From Kryptolebias marmoratus (Eukaryota; Chordata; Actinopteri; Cyprinodontiformes; Rivulidae): DNA of 64,000 bases. The translations under genes and the position numbers were made by a program. Position 1 is the first letter of the stretch. Every line of letters starts with the position of its first letter. The notes beneath the pieces are model-generated. The model was not told the DNA's origin and searched no databases. It was given only the letters and a program-made list of their open reading frames with translations. The stretch lies in assembly GCF_001649575.2 (NCBI RefSeq), contig NC_051449.1, positions 13,720,546 to 13,784,545 on the forward strand, in the 5' to 3' direction. Positions 50,590-63,489 of the stretch are shown here, piece by piece.

Positions 50590-51090
50590 AAATGTCGTTA
50601 TGTGCAATACTCTCAAGTGATCTGTTAGGGCTTGAAATGTGTTGTGAATGACTCTCAGCAACTGCCACACCAAATTTTAGCTTCATATCAATAAAATTGT
50701 AAAATTATCCATTTCTGGGTTTGCTTCTGTTGATTAGCTGGGATTAGCCAACTTAAATTGGGTTGACTCCAAATGTTAACGAAGTGTCATCATTTTCTGA
50801 GACTCTTTATTTGGCTAACAGACAGTATTGACTTGACAATTCACGACATCAAGTTTTAGCTGAAGATCTGTAAAATTAGCTGGGTTATAGTCATTTTTGT
50901 GCTGTCTGAAACTGATTAGCTAGGGTGGCCAACTTGAACTGGGTTGATTCCAAAAATTAATGAGTTGTAGAGATACGTCCAATTAGTGCTACCTGGAAGT
51001 TTCTTTAAAATCTGTTCAGTGGTTCATTAGATATTTTGCTAACAGACAGTCGGAAATGACTATAATAGTTATTGGCAAAGTTTAAAATAC
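50590..51090 (-). repeat. Interspersed repeat family R, copy 5, with a doubled core
   Basis: On the minus strand the core words (GCTAAAATTTGG-type, CTAATC-GTT, CCAA-TTGAACTGGGTTGA-type) appear twice, at about 50640-50820 and 50850-51050. Each half contains its own TTTTAGCT, GATTAGCT, CCAACTT and GGGTTGA words on the plus strand. It is either a tandem duplication or two insertions. Confidence 0.7.
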
Positions 51091-51199
51091 GGATCTCACT
51101 TGATTAGTTAGTGCTCAGAGTATTCGGTTGTCAGAGTACGCTACAGACAACTGAATACAGACACGGACAAAATCATAATCACCTTTGATTTTGTTGCCA

Positions 51200-53100
51200 G
51201 GTGATAAAAACTTAATTTATGTTTGCATTTTTTTTTTTTTTTTTGTAAAATGAAGATACTGAAAATAAACCTATGGATGCAGTAAAACATGTCGAGACAT
51301 ATCATATAGTTTAATTTATCAGAATTTTTTTACTTGTATTGAAGCTGAAAATAGACATTGTTTTTTTCTTATTTTCTTTTTCTCATACAGTACTTAAATG
51401 CTCTGTTTCAGCTCTGGTCTCTTTATGCTTTATACACCAAACTGACGTCAAGAACCAGCAGTGGTGACAGGCCTCCTGCTGTGTCTCATCACTTCACTGG
51501 TGTATGGAAAAAAGGATATAGCACTTCTGAACATACTGCAAAAACGATTTTGGACATCTGCACAAGAGGACGTACCTTAACTTTGTTCTGCAGAATAAAA
51601 CAGGAGTCTGTACATTATTTAGTTTTCTAAAAAGAAAAATCAAACATAAAAAGTACTGTTTGTAATAGGCTGCTTTTAGTTTTTTTGTATGCAGTCTAGA
51701 GCTACCTCAGTTCCTACTTAAATGAAAAAGCACAAACCCACAAATCCACTTTCCCTAAAAGGACCCGAACAAAATGAAAGGGACCTTTGATGTTAGAGAG
51801 CCTACTTTGTTTTTCCTGAGATAAAACATTACATTTTCCATTTCTTTGGTGTTTTTAAGATAAGTATTCTGCTTTCTGTTGCTGTTTGGTCAGTTTTTTG
51901 GATCTGAGCACAAAAAAAAAAAAACTGAACTATATAAAAGTCTAGTTTGGGCAGGCCAGCATTACATGAAAAATAACAATAGAGTTCAATTTCTTCTCCC
52001 CTGTGAAAGACTGAACCTGTGAGATTTCTCAAGAAGCGGTGGCGTTGTTACCAACACCTTTTGCAGATTCTGTCACCTTGGTAACCAAGCAGCCAGGCCA
52101 GCCATAAAGGCCAGCAGGAACATGACTTCTTATTATATTCGCAGAGGTCATAAAGTACCTTCACCACAGCAGATTTGTTATTCCTGTGTAAATCTGTAAA
52201 ACTTGTCTGACGCATATAAGTTTCATAAGGGTGTAAAATCTTATATAAAAAGTTTTTTCAGGTAATTTAGGCACATGGCAAGAATAGAATAACTCTGTTC
52301 AGAGTGGACTGTGAACCTCTGTAGACCATTCACATGCAAAAATAATTAACATTTTAAGTCAAAAATCAAACTATTTAAAAGACAACAACTCAAAGTAAAA
52401 TTTAATTTGTTACAGTGAAAAGATTTTGCAGATCTGCACTGTGTGGAAATGTTGAACTTCAGCAGCTAAACAAACCTTAGTTAGCATAACTTCAAAGGCA
52501 AATATGTTGCTATCTGTTTATTAAGAGCTTTTCTAATGATTCTATCTAATTTATTTCCACTTTTCCTTTCTTAGTCATCTCATATTTATTTTGTAATGTA
52601 CCTCACACATATTGTTGACTTTAAGTTGTACCTCATGGATATTTGCCACTGCAGTTCACACTAAATGTGCATGATTAAAGATTTTTTGTCTTTTTATCAA
52701 TACTCAGTCCCTCAGACACTAGCAAACTCTTGTGTATTTATGATCATGACACCATTAGCTGCTATAGAGCTGAGTATTGCCCTAAGGAATTGATATGAAT
52801 AAATACTAATCTGGCTTTTTGTCAGCTTTATGTGTAAAAAGTTTTGTTAGACTTCCTTATTAGGGCTAAAATATTTGATTACAATTTTACTGAATGACCA
52901 AAGCAGTCAGTTATTGCTGGTTTAAGTGCTATTCTGCAGCATGAAAGAGACTAAATCCAATATAGGAATTTAACTGAACCACACTGTGCTAATCATACTC
53001 TGAAAGCTCCACAAACAATGAAGTTTGAAATAAGAACCTTGTAGCAAATATAGAACACAGCTTAATCATTCTTAATAACTGAATCTAATCTTGCAAACAT
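51200..53100. other. Intergenic DNA with X-box-like motifs
   Basis: No gene was seen. GTCACCTTGGTAAC at 52072-52085 matches the RFX X-box consensus GTNRCC(N2)RGYAAC exactly, and GTTGTTACCAAC lies 20 bp before it. Confidence 0.45.
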
Positions 53101-53104
53101 GTTG

Positions 53105-53485
53105 AAATGTGCTTTGCATACATCTATTCATCCATTGATTTTCTTTACCCAGTTTTGAACTTTTGCTGGGAGCTGGTGTCCACCTCCAGCAGTCACTGTG
53201 CGAGAGGCAGGGGACATCTTGGACAGGTCGCAAGTACATTGCAGGGACACATAGAGACAAAAGAGACAAACAACCATTCACACTCTCAGTCACATCTAGG
53301 GACAATTTAGAGCCTAACATGAGTGTTTTTGGTCTGCGGTAAGAGTACTCAGAGAAAACCTTTGCATGCACGGGGAGAACAAGCAAACCTTAACACAGAA
53401 AGGCTGGGAGGCGATCCTGTGACCTTATTGCTGTGAGGCGACAGCTCTAACTACTGCTCTGCCTTACCGCCTCGCTTGTCCTGCA
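53105..53485 (-). repeat. tRNA-derived SINE-like element, near full length
   Basis: The plus strand reads from TCATCCATTGATTTTCTTTA through GTCGCAAGTACATTGCAGGG, GACAATTTAGAGCC, ACGGGGAGAACAAGCAAACC and TGCTGTGAGGCGACAGCTCT to CCTTACCGCC. On the minus strand the last part forms a tRNA-like head with an A-box-like GGCAGAGCAGTAG and a decayed B box. I recognise it as a widespread fish element. Confidence 0.75.
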
Positions 53486-53489
53486 TGAT

Positions 53490-54455
53490 TTTTATAACAT
53501 ATACTGGCACAATTGCAAATCATATAAAAAACCTTTGACAAGTGCCACAAGGAAAAGCTCGGGGCATCTTCCTGAAGACTGTCCATTAAAACTCTAATTT
53601 CTGAAGGCCATATCCTCTCAGCTGACCTGTTATTTTTGTCCTTTTTTAAGCATGTTCTCCCTCAACCAACCTCTGTTCTTTTTTTCCACTCATCCCTTCA
53701 CTCTGCTCCTTCCTTGTTAAATACATCCCAGTTCTTTCCATTTTCCCTCCCAATCTTTTGCCTTTTTTATTTTGTTTCATCCCAAATGTACTTAATGCAT
53801 TACCCCTCTAAGATATCGTTCCATCTGTCCATCATTCATCTCACAATCTCTGCCTGCTTCCTGCCTCCTATTTATTTTTTATCCTCCAATTTTACCGTTG
53901 CCTTCCTTCACTACCCATCCTCCAACCCCCCTCTGTTCGCCATCCTGCTCACGTTTAGGTCTGTTTCCACTGATAAGAACCTACACACACACGCACACAC
54001 ACCCATACACACAGTGTTGCATTGCTACCCTACTGTAGTTATCATCAGAGCTAACTGCTGTTTCTCCCTCTTCTTTCTTATTGTTGCTAATGGATGTGTC
54101 ATCAGCAATCTGTCTCACCCAGTGAAACAGAAGCACTGACTTGACAAGAAAAAGAAAGATGAAGGGAGAGCAAGATGGGCAAACAAGAAAGGACAAAAAA
54201 AAATCTTTCCTTTTTTTTCAGCTTAATTTGTTTGGGTTGCACAGAGACCCTTGGTTCCTGACATGTTTTGACCGATTTAGTTGAAGAGCAGAGAGCAAGC
54301 TGCCCTTTCTGAAACACAGTTTGAGCCACAAGTCAGACAGGTCATTATTGTCAGACACAGATAAAATGTTTGCCTCAGCCACACAAGCAGAGACTCAATC
54401 AACATCCAATAATAAAAATAATAAAAGTTAGGAACTTAAGTAAAATATAAAATAA
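53490..54455. other. Intergenic DNA, pyrimidine-rich
   Basis: The 167-codon plus-strand frame at 53636-54139 lies in TC-rich sequence and has no recognisable domain. No supported exon. Confidence 0.5.
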
Positions 54456-54459
54456 AAAA

Positions 54460-55360
54460 GAGTGAGATCATTTGTAAATCTTATAAACCCCTATTTTATT
54501 TAAACTAAGAAAATGTACAATTCTGAAGAAAATGTAAGATAATCTTGAATTTTATGCAGCGCCACATCTCAAAACAGTTGGGACAGGGGCAACAAAAGGT
54601 TGTAAAAGTAAGTGGTACAAATAAGAAACACCTGGAGGAGCATTTTGCAACTAATTAGGTTAACTGGCAGCAGGTCAATAAGAGGACTGGGTGTAAAAAA
54701 CGTGTTTTAGAGAAGCTCTCAAAAGTAAAAGATCTCTCAGAATTTAAATTGAATCTAAAAATTGTGGAACCACTTAAGAATAATGTACCTCAATACGTCC
54801 ACGTCCTCTGTACTAAAGAGGAGAGACACTATTCAGCCTGTTATCAGCAAACAGTTAAAAAGTCTGCCTCGCTGATGGTATGGGGGTGCATCCATGCCTA
54901 TGACATGGGTAGCTTACACATTTGGAAAGGCACCAGCAAAAACGAAAAGTATATACAGATTTAGAACAGCATCTGCTCGCATCCAAATGATTTTTTTTTT
55001 TTTTTTTTCAGAAAAAGGCTTTGCATATTTCAGCAAGACAATGCTAAAGCACATCCATTACAACAGCATGGTTTCATAGTACAAAAGCCTGGGTGCTGAG
55101 CTGACCTGCATGAGGTCCAGACAGCTCACCGACTGAAAACATTTGATGTATTATGAAACAAAAATTCTGGCAAAAACCACCCAGGACTGTTGAACAGCTA
55201 GAATCCTCCATCAGTCAAGAATGGAGCAAAATTCCCTCTAAAACCTCCAGTAGCTTCTCTCCTCAGGTCCCAGATGTTTCCTTACTGGTGTGAAAAGAAC
55301 AGGAGATGTTTCACAAAACATGAGCCTGTCCCAACTTTTTCAGAATTAAGGTTGTATATG
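54460..55360 (+). mobile_element. Decayed Tc1/mariner transposon, plus orientation
   Basis: The left end has ATCTCAAAACAGTTGGGACA and the right end a complementary phrase, TGTCCCAACTTTTTCAGAAT, as expected for terminal inverted repeats. Between them lie transposase pieces: LMVWGCIHAYDMGSLHIWKG at about 54867-54927, a block reading TTTCAGCAAGACAATGC (the QQDNA catalytic segment) near 55029, then GCTGACCTGCATGAGGTCCA and CTGTTGAACAGCTAGAATCC. The N-terminal half is largely deleted and frameshifts are present, so it is inactive. This is a different Tc1 subfamily from the copy at 10765. Confidence 0.85.
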
Positions 55361-55364
55361 ATGC

Positions 55365-58300
55365 AGTTGTAAAAATCCAAGTATCATTTTTTTACTCCTA
55401 ATTTGCACACAGTGAGAAACATTTTTCTGTTCCTTAAAAAACATTTGCGGGAAGATAATTGTCATCAAATTACCAGCAGCAAGTGAAGAGAAACACAAGG
55501 AATTTATGCCATAGTTACGAGTGCAGCAAATTACAGATGTAAATCTCTTGGCTTTTGACTGTTCTCTTTTTGAGCTGACAAGTCTTCAGCTGACAAGAAA
55601 TATGATCGTTGGAACATAAAGCAGTCGTATAATCTATGCAAATTTAAATTACGTTTCAGAGTCTTTGCTCTTCTTATGAATTTAACTTGCATATCTTGAG
55701 GTACTGAGACATAACATAAAATGAAAAGGTCAGAGTGACCATGAATTATTTTCCACTTATGAGATAAAAATATACTGCATTCATGAAAAATAGACAAAAC
55801 AAAGGCATTCGTCAAATCTATGCAGCAGTATTCTGGGCTGTAACTGTTCAAATGGATTTCCAGTTTTTTTTTCTTTGCAATATCAGGGCAGTTTTTTTGA
55901 CCTAAGTTTATATCCTGTCCACGTGATCAGATTCACTCATGTCTAACCCAGACCATTCAAAACTCAAATGCCACCCTATTCTGTCCTAAATGTCAGTGCA
56001 TCTAAAAGCCTCCACCTGAAAAAAGGCAGGAGCTTTGAGAAAGGAGACTGTGACTTGTGTGACCCACAGTTCTTACATTTGCACATTTTATCTTAACACT
56101 TTGCACATGCTGTGAAGACACTTGTGTAGTCCCTGTGCCCATACTGCATCTATTATTATTTTAGGTAACAGAAAGTATTTCATAGGTATAAAGGAGAAGG
56201 TTCCAGAAAAGTGGTATTCAGAATATTTTAAAAAATCCATAGAAAAATAGCACTTGCTCCTCAAGTGTTTCAGCTAAAAACCTTAATGTTAAAAGAAAAG
56301 CTTGAGGAAAATACAGGGAATAACAAATCATGCACCAGAAATTACTTTTTGCAAGTTCTCAGAAGATGTGACCCATATTAATCTGATCAAGAGTCCATAA
56401 AATTAATTTCCACTGTCCTTATTTAGCTGATCTATTGATGTATAAAAATAACCCGTTAGTACCATTCAGCATAAATTACGTGTTTGCATCAATAATGTGG
56501 ATAGCAGCAAAGTATAGCAGCATTTGGGTACGAGAATGTATACAAAATCCATTTTTACAGGTGAAGGAGAGAATTTTTTGACAGGTCAAGACTAATTAAT
56601 AACATGAGTTTCTGTATCCACATCATACAAACCAGCTGTAGAGCAAATTTAGGTTAATAAATAACAAACCTCAAGAGAACCTGCAGGGGAAACAGCACAG
56701 CTCATCTCTGAAATATATTTTAGACTTCACATAACAAAGAGACGCACGGAGAATCACAAGCAGCTTTGTTAAATTAGACGTGCGCCCACCGCTAATTAAA
56801 TGCACGATTTTTAACTGTCATCAGATAAGAGCAACTTTAATCCGACACTCGCTACTGCAGTGGGTTTATCCTTTGATAATCTACCTGCATCTGACAGTTC
56901 AGTTGTTCCTGAGCACCTGTGGGGATTTCTGACGCAGTGAGTCAAAAACTGACAACCTAACTCCACTTTGTTATGTTTTACATGCACTGTGCTGTATCTT
57001 TTACAGTCAGGCTGAAAACATCATCCTCCCTCCAACTGGATCTCTGCTCGTAAGTAAGAGGACTAAGAATATTCATTATAATTATCTCATGTGAGTCTGA
57101 AAGGACTTTTTTTTTGGAAAACACTAATGAAAACAAGTATTTTATTTTATGTTTTAAATATCAGCAGCAAAGAAGAAAATGTTACAAATGAAAGACGTCC
57201 AAACTTGAAAACAACATTTATTAAGGGTGAAGCTAGGCATTTTAAAATCTGACTGGCCTGATATTAAATGTGCTTATTTGTTTATAGAATTGCATTCAGA
57301 ACGTAGCATGAGAAAATCTTTGTTTGTTTTTATCCACGTGTCGACTCGTGCAGCTCAGCGGGTTTGCAGAGGTTGGACTAGCAGGTGTTTGCTGAACTTA
57401 GTCTCCATGAGGCCCTGAGATCAGATTGACCTCTGACCTCCTAGGTTACAAGACAGACTTCTCTTCTCCTGCAGTGAGCTGGTATTGACCTCACAGGGCT
57501 GGCATTCAGGCCGTAAGATTGCATTTCAGTGTGTGTATACATGTGTGTTTAAACCTCAGCACCAAGTGATCTGATCTCCCCTGACAAGGCAACAGGACTG
57601 AACAATAAAAATGTCTATTTTTCCTTCACTCTCATTCACTCCTTCTCTCTTTATGCCTGGGGCAAAATGGCGGACATGATTAAACAGACAGATTCACTGA
57701 AGGAATAACATTTTCAAAGTGTTATTTCTGTGAACAACATTCTTCTTCTACGTGTTATTCTTCTCAAAACTCTGCGATCAGTAAGATTTTGGTGTTATTT
57801 TGGCTCAGAAAGCTGCAGCACATTGCAACAAATAATTAGCTTTAACCTTAGATTTAATGTCCCTGGACTGGTTGCCTTTAAATGTTAGCACGGATTTTAA
57901 GATTTAAAGGTCCCACTTGTAGGTCCCACTATTTGACAAGCTGAACTGTGGTAGATTTAAATAAAACAGTGGAGATTTGGCCTTTCAATGAAAGGCTGTA
58001 TATTTTTATAGTGAATAAGCAAGATATATTTTAGTCTGATAATATTGTTTAAAAGGTATTGATTTTTTTTTAATGGAGCATTGAACTTTTCTAAGATGAA
58101 ACGCTTTGCTCATTTGAACAAAATACTCATATATAAACATAACAGTAGCTCTAACATAAACAAATTTACCTGATAGATTTTTTTTCCAACAATCATCTTT
58201 GCCTTGAGACGAGATGACAACAAACAACAGGTCTAATCAAAGATTGAATGTCAAGCTAATCTAAACTCCATTCAGCTGGGGACATCTTCATGGGTTATGA

Positions 58301-59940
58301 AAGGAAGGTATAGAGTTATATTATGTCACCAAAAGGCTGAATTTTTGAGGTAGGCATCATCAGTCTAAGTCTGAGCTTGAATAGGTGCATTTGAACTGAA
58401 CAAACCACTGTTTATAGTGGGACAACATGAGAAGGACACTGGGACAGACTCATGAGGGCAAAAATGACAAGCTATGAGGTAGGGATCCTTAAAACGCATA
58501 CAGTACATGATAGATCTTAGCCAACCATGGATTGGTTTGTGAGAAGAAAAAAATAGCAAAGTAACATCATATCAGGAACTTATAATCTCTGTGCCCTTGT
58601 AGTTCCTCACTGACAAATTGTACAAATGTAAAAAACAGTGATTCTGGTCATATATTTCTTCAAAACGAGCTTCTTTGTTATAATTCTGTTTGCCTTTGAT
58701 TATACATGTTTTTTGTTTGTTAAACCATCTGTTTGCATCTGATTGGCGTGTCACAAATTCTTTTATAAAGTATGGGAGAAGGGCAAAGTGGTCGGATTAT
58801 CTGACCCCATCAATGAGAATTTTCATATTTTGTCTGAATCCCATTTTCTCCTGGCCCGAAATCAGAAAGCCGCAAAGAGAAGTAAAATGGGACACCCCTT
58901 CAAGAAGACAACATGTCACCAGTTGTTGGCAATTTCTTTTATGTCAAAATATAGATGTGATGTTTTTCTCTGGAGTTCCTGCGTGTTGTGTAACAAATCA
59001 CTTAGCTTGTGAAAGACTCCAGCATGCAGCAGTAGGATTTTATGCGTGTTAAGGTAGATTGACCTTGACACCAAACTTAATAAGTAGGAATACAACAAAT
59101 GAAACAATATATTGGTTGTTGTGGCTATGGCTATATTTTAGCAAGAGAAAAACAACACCGTCTTTTTTTATTATTATTTTGAATGCTTGTTAAAGAAGAT
59201 CAAGAATATTTCCAAACATTATACAATGGGATTCACCAAACTAGACATTTAAACAGTTGTTGTGACATTAAAATGTATTTTTTAAAAAGAAAATACATGA
59301 TAGTTTCTTTGGAAGCACATATAGTATCCTTTTGTTGGCAGTTCTTTAATCAGTTGGACAGGAATAGCTGATTGCTGATTTTTTTAAAAAGTGGCTAAAT
59401 AAAATCAATTGGCCGATTAATTGGTATATCTCTACACTTTAAACTTATTCTGCTACACAAAAGAAATTGAGACGATCCTACCCCTAGACCTACACCCACA
59501 AAACATTCTGGGAGGGCTGAGGCGTAAGTCAGGGAGTCATTCAACCTTCAAATAAAAAAAAAAAAAAAAAACCCTAAGAAATTCAGAAATGTAACAATGT
59601 ATTGTTTTTCTTACAATACATTATTGTAAAGTTCAGTTTGATGTATTTTTAATGAATCACATCTGGTGTTTTTGTTAACATGTCTTAACTAGTACAAAAA
59701 TAGCAACATTTGCTAATTTTGTTGCAAGCTACATAAGTTATGTGATATATTTAGGACCAATAGGACACTATCTAAGGGTAGGGGTTAAAATAAAAAAATG
59801 GGATTCATCCTTAATTAATTATATGTTTTTTGAGAATTCCTTCTTCTCCATGTTATCGTCTTTCCTTTCTATCGTCTAAAAGCTGCTGTACTCCTCTTCA
59901 TTTTTCCTTCTGATTGTTCAGAGGGTCTCACTCCACCTTG
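55365..59940. other. Gene-poor tract
   Basis: About 4.6 kb with no recognised gene. It includes a YY1-type AAAATGGCGG at 57664-57673 and poly-A runs. Open frames at 58690-59052 on plus overlap others and lack family features. Confidence 0.5.
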
Positions 59941-59944
59941 CAGT

Positions 59945-60559
59945 CACACTGGATTGGGAAGCCAATGGTCAGAGCAGGAGCAGACCGACAGTGACTGAGG
60001 AAAGCGAAGGAGGGGGTGGTGAGAGATAGAGTGAAAGAGCAGAGAGAGAGAGCGAGGGAGAGAGATGAAAAGCATGCTGAGAGAGAGAGAGGCGCTCACA
60101 CTGAAGGAGGCAACAGCTACAGCAACAGCACCCTCCATTCATCCTCTCTTCTCCCAGAATCCCACATCCATGCCGGGGGGAGATGGCAGGATCCCTGACC
60201 CACTGAAGAACAATGACTGAAGGGAAGGAAAGCCTCATGTAACCCTTTTTTATGTAAAAGCCTGTGTCTTTTGTGGGGACACGATAACCAACAAGGAGTA
60301 GAAGGAGGTGCGTTCTGAACGCATAAGGCTGCCGGCAGGAGAGAGGGCAGGAAGGAGAAAGAGGAGAGGAGTGAGAGGTACATCTTGCTGCGAACGCCAA
60401 CATCTGAGTGAGACAGACTGAGGGAGATCAGATATCTGCTGGGCTCGCACGTGTGGAGCGGTGACAGCCACTTGTGGGCCAAGAGGAGAGGGAAGAAGAT
60501 TTGCATCTGCACACAGCTGGACAGATGAGGAGGCATCAGGGAGCACGCTTCAGTCTCGG
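59945..60559 (+). promoter_or_regulatory. Putative promoter and GA-rich leader exon of a plus-strand gene
   Basis: A CCAAT box lies at 59962-59966 (GCCAATGG). It is followed by a long GAGAGA-rich, G-biased leader ending TCTCGG, then the donor GTATGT at 60560. Several short upstream ATGs occur; the one at 60525 (ATGAGGAGGCATCAGG) is open to the donor. This resembles 5' leader exons of large fish genes. By mammalian gene order (JSRP1, OAZ1, PEAK3, LINGO3) a lingo3-type gene is one possibility, but nothing here identifies it. Confidence 0.4.
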
Positions 60560-61360
60560 GTATGTTGCCTTAGCACACATACAGGCATGTAGATTTTACC
60601 CTGAATGAATGCATCGTTTAAACAAAAAGAGCACCGACACAGTTGAAACGCAAGTGCGCGTTTGCTGTTCTTCTCGGCTGACGACAACCAGCACTGACAA
60701 GACTCCCTACTTGACCTCAGATACTTGCAGCAAAGGGACAGAGGAAGGTTATGTGTATATCTGTGTGTGATCATGCTTTCTTACCAGATATATCTTTTTT
60801 TTAATTATTGCTTTGCAACCAGGGGCATTTTGTGACAGGATTGCAGGCTGTCTGACTGATGTAAATAAGCCTCTACTGGTGGAATGTTGTTGTGTTTCAC
60901 AACGCTGCGAAAAAAAAAAAACCTTGTTCTGGCTCATTTCATAAACTTTGTGCTTGAGTTGAGCATTGAATGTGCAGCCATACATTGTGCAAAAAATAGA
61001 AAACTGAAAAAGTGTTGGGTTTTTTTGTGTTCCTGCTGACCAACTAGTCTGTGCACCCTGGTGGAGACATGCAAAGCTCCAATTGTTCATAATACACTGC
61101 AGGACACCAGAAGAATAGCTACAATTTGGCAGCATGCATGCTGACCTATTGCAGCAAGTCTGCATGTAATGTTTCAGCCAGTAGCCCTTAGTTCTCTGCA
61201 TCAAGTCCAGCTTTCTGTCTCTTTGTCTTTTTCCACAATCTCTATTCTTTCTCCATTTCCAATTATAGACTGTCACCTCTCTCCTCTTTCCTTGATCCTA
61301 TCTCCTGTTGCATTCTCTTGCTGAGCAATTACCCACACCTGAATCTCTCCCTCTGGACAG

Positions 61361-61401
61361 CATGCCTGGCCAGTTTCTGTCTGCCTTCTTTAACAATGAA
61401 A
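61361..61401 (+). CDS. Putative small first coding exon, product unknown
   Basis: A pyrimidine tract and CTGGACAG precede a 41-base segment ending in the strong donor GTAAGG at 61402. It begins C-ATG, giving MPGQFLSAFFNNE plus one base of the next codon. Its position about 0.8 kb after the leader exon at 60559 suggests a start-codon exon of the same transcript, continuing beyond the window. I do not recognise the peptide, so the exon could be false. Single-coding-exon families such as LINGO would not fit this structure. Confidence 0.3.
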
Positions 61402-61409
61402 GTAAGGGG

Positions 61410-63295
61410 GATGAAGAGAGAGGGGGGAGTGATTTTATGAACATTTTTATGGTTGCCTGAGCTTGAACAAATGACATGATCTATGCAGCCTGACCACAGA
61501 AGCCAGATCCAGAGCATTCAGGACCATTTCACATAACTAAGACAGCTTTTCAGATTACAGAAAAACATCTGCAACCAACCAAACCTCTCCTTATTTCCTG
61601 CTCATTAACTGTTTGCATTTCTAACTTTATCGCTGTTCACAGTTATTGTTTTCCTGTCAAGAAAATGAAAACAGCGCTAACGCTTAACCTTTTAAGTCAA
61701 AATTTTTCTTCCTTTTTGTGCCACTTTTTGTTTTATCTACCTAACAGGGGTACAAAAAGGGCAGCAGGACTTGAAATGATACAACCTAACAATTTCTTCA
61801 CTGCACCAAAAAAGAAACATGCACAAATACTTTAAATAAAAACGTCTTGCCACCATTATAACCTGTACGTTTCGGAAATACATCATCACTGTTCTTTCTA
61901 ATAATGCTACAAGACTGGAGGAGAATGATAAGAGAAGAGGACATTATTAACAGAAAGAGGAAGACAGGAACAGTGACGTTAACTTAAATATAATAGATTA
62001 AGGTGATAGTTGAGACTGACAGGTCAAAGACAGAGAGAGTTTGAAGGCTGACAGAAAAATGAGAGAATTCAGGTCAAACAGTTTGGCTTCTGTGTTGACA
62101 GGTGTTTATTGCAGGTGCCTTTTCTCTGAGGAAAAAAAATGATACCCTTCAGCCACTCACAGGGAAGTAATGTGAATCAAAAAATAAAAAGGCAGGGACA
62201 CATGTCACCTGGATACTGGTTTTAAATTAAAAAAGAATCAATTTGTCGCAGCTTAAAAACAGAATGCATATTTTACCTAATTACATGTTTGCTTTTGACA
62301 AAAAGCAGATATACCTAATGTGTTGCAATTGGAAACATTTGCTGTTTAATTGGCTCATGGTTGTGGTGGGTTTACTAAACTAATTAACTAAAGGGGGGAT
62401 TCATTTCAGTTGCTCAAACAAGGATACCTAATGTTCAAAAAGTAAATAATTTTTGATCTGTTTCACAAAACAGAACAAATACAGCCTCATCACTTTCTAG
62501 ATTCCTATCAGACATAAAAATTGCTAAAAGACTCCAAGATCATGTGTGTAGAGTGTGGATACAAATTAAATCAGCAGAAAAAGTTGGCAGCCACTACTTT
62601 TAAGCTATTTTAGCTGTCTGATAATGTGTAACATTGTCCTTTTGTTCATTGTCAGACCATTGCTGACAATAAACAATTAAAATAAATCAATTTTACAACA
62701 TTTAGCTGAGATGAAATGCTTTTCAGCAGTATAAATGTGTCTCTGCTTCATATCCGCTCATGTGATACTTTTTACCATTGTTTTTTTTTGTCCTTTTTGA
62801 AATACAGTAGAGGTGTTGTGTGAAGTGTTAATGAGAAATGTGTCTTAGCTTTGTAGCATGAGAGTCAGAGCATTCTCTGCATGTAGGAGCAGAAAGGTTG
62901 CCTGATAGATGATATTAGCAAAAAGTTACTTAGAAATTGGTCGCCAAAACTGAAAGCTTCGTAATCATTTTTGTCACTGTTTTCCGAACAAAGAAAGCCT
63001 TTGGACTTTAATTTTTTTTTATTTTTACATAGGATGCAGTATGTGCAACACCCACCCACAATACGCTGAAATTTGATGTTGTTTCTTGGAAGTTTGGATC
63101 AAGGAAGTGGACTTGATTGCAGGATGTATTTCTCAGGCTCTCAGATTAAAGCCCTGGCGTCACATTTACCATGATGATTGGAAAGAGGCGAGCTGCAGTT
63201 AAAACTCTTCGCATTCTTAACATCTTCATAGTTTAGGAGAGTTTAGGCTCCTTCGGGAGATGCACCTGTACGACAGCTGCTTATCCTGTGGGAAA
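61410..63295. other. AT-rich DNA, presumably intronic
   Basis: If the exons at 60.0-61.4 kb are real this is intron sequence. No further exon was recognised until the candidate near 63300-63423. Confidence 0.35.
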
Positions 63296-63489
63296 CAATA
63301 TGACAGCCTCTTGGGGAGTCAGACTGCAACTCTCAAAAATAAAAAAACTATTTCAAGCAGCAGAGCCTCAGAGTGATCAGCTCACAAGGCTCAATGTACA
63401 CATCCAGAATCTCAAATATGTTGGTAAGTGATTAAATGCTTTGAGGTATTGTCATTTTAAAAAACTGTGTTAAAAGTGTTTTAACATCA

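Noticed and set aside
53636..54139. 167-codon plus-strand frame rich in Phe, Ser and Leu
   Set aside because: It is a TC-rich compositional artefact adjacent to (CA)n sequence, without domain features.
57664..57673. YY1-type AAAATGGCGG as a promoter
   Set aside because: It is a single motif with no GC island, start-like sequence or downstream exon.
60749..61276. 175-codon minus-strand open frame
   Set aside because: It has no family resemblance, starts in a poor context and overlaps the inferred intron between the leader exon and the ATG exon on plus.
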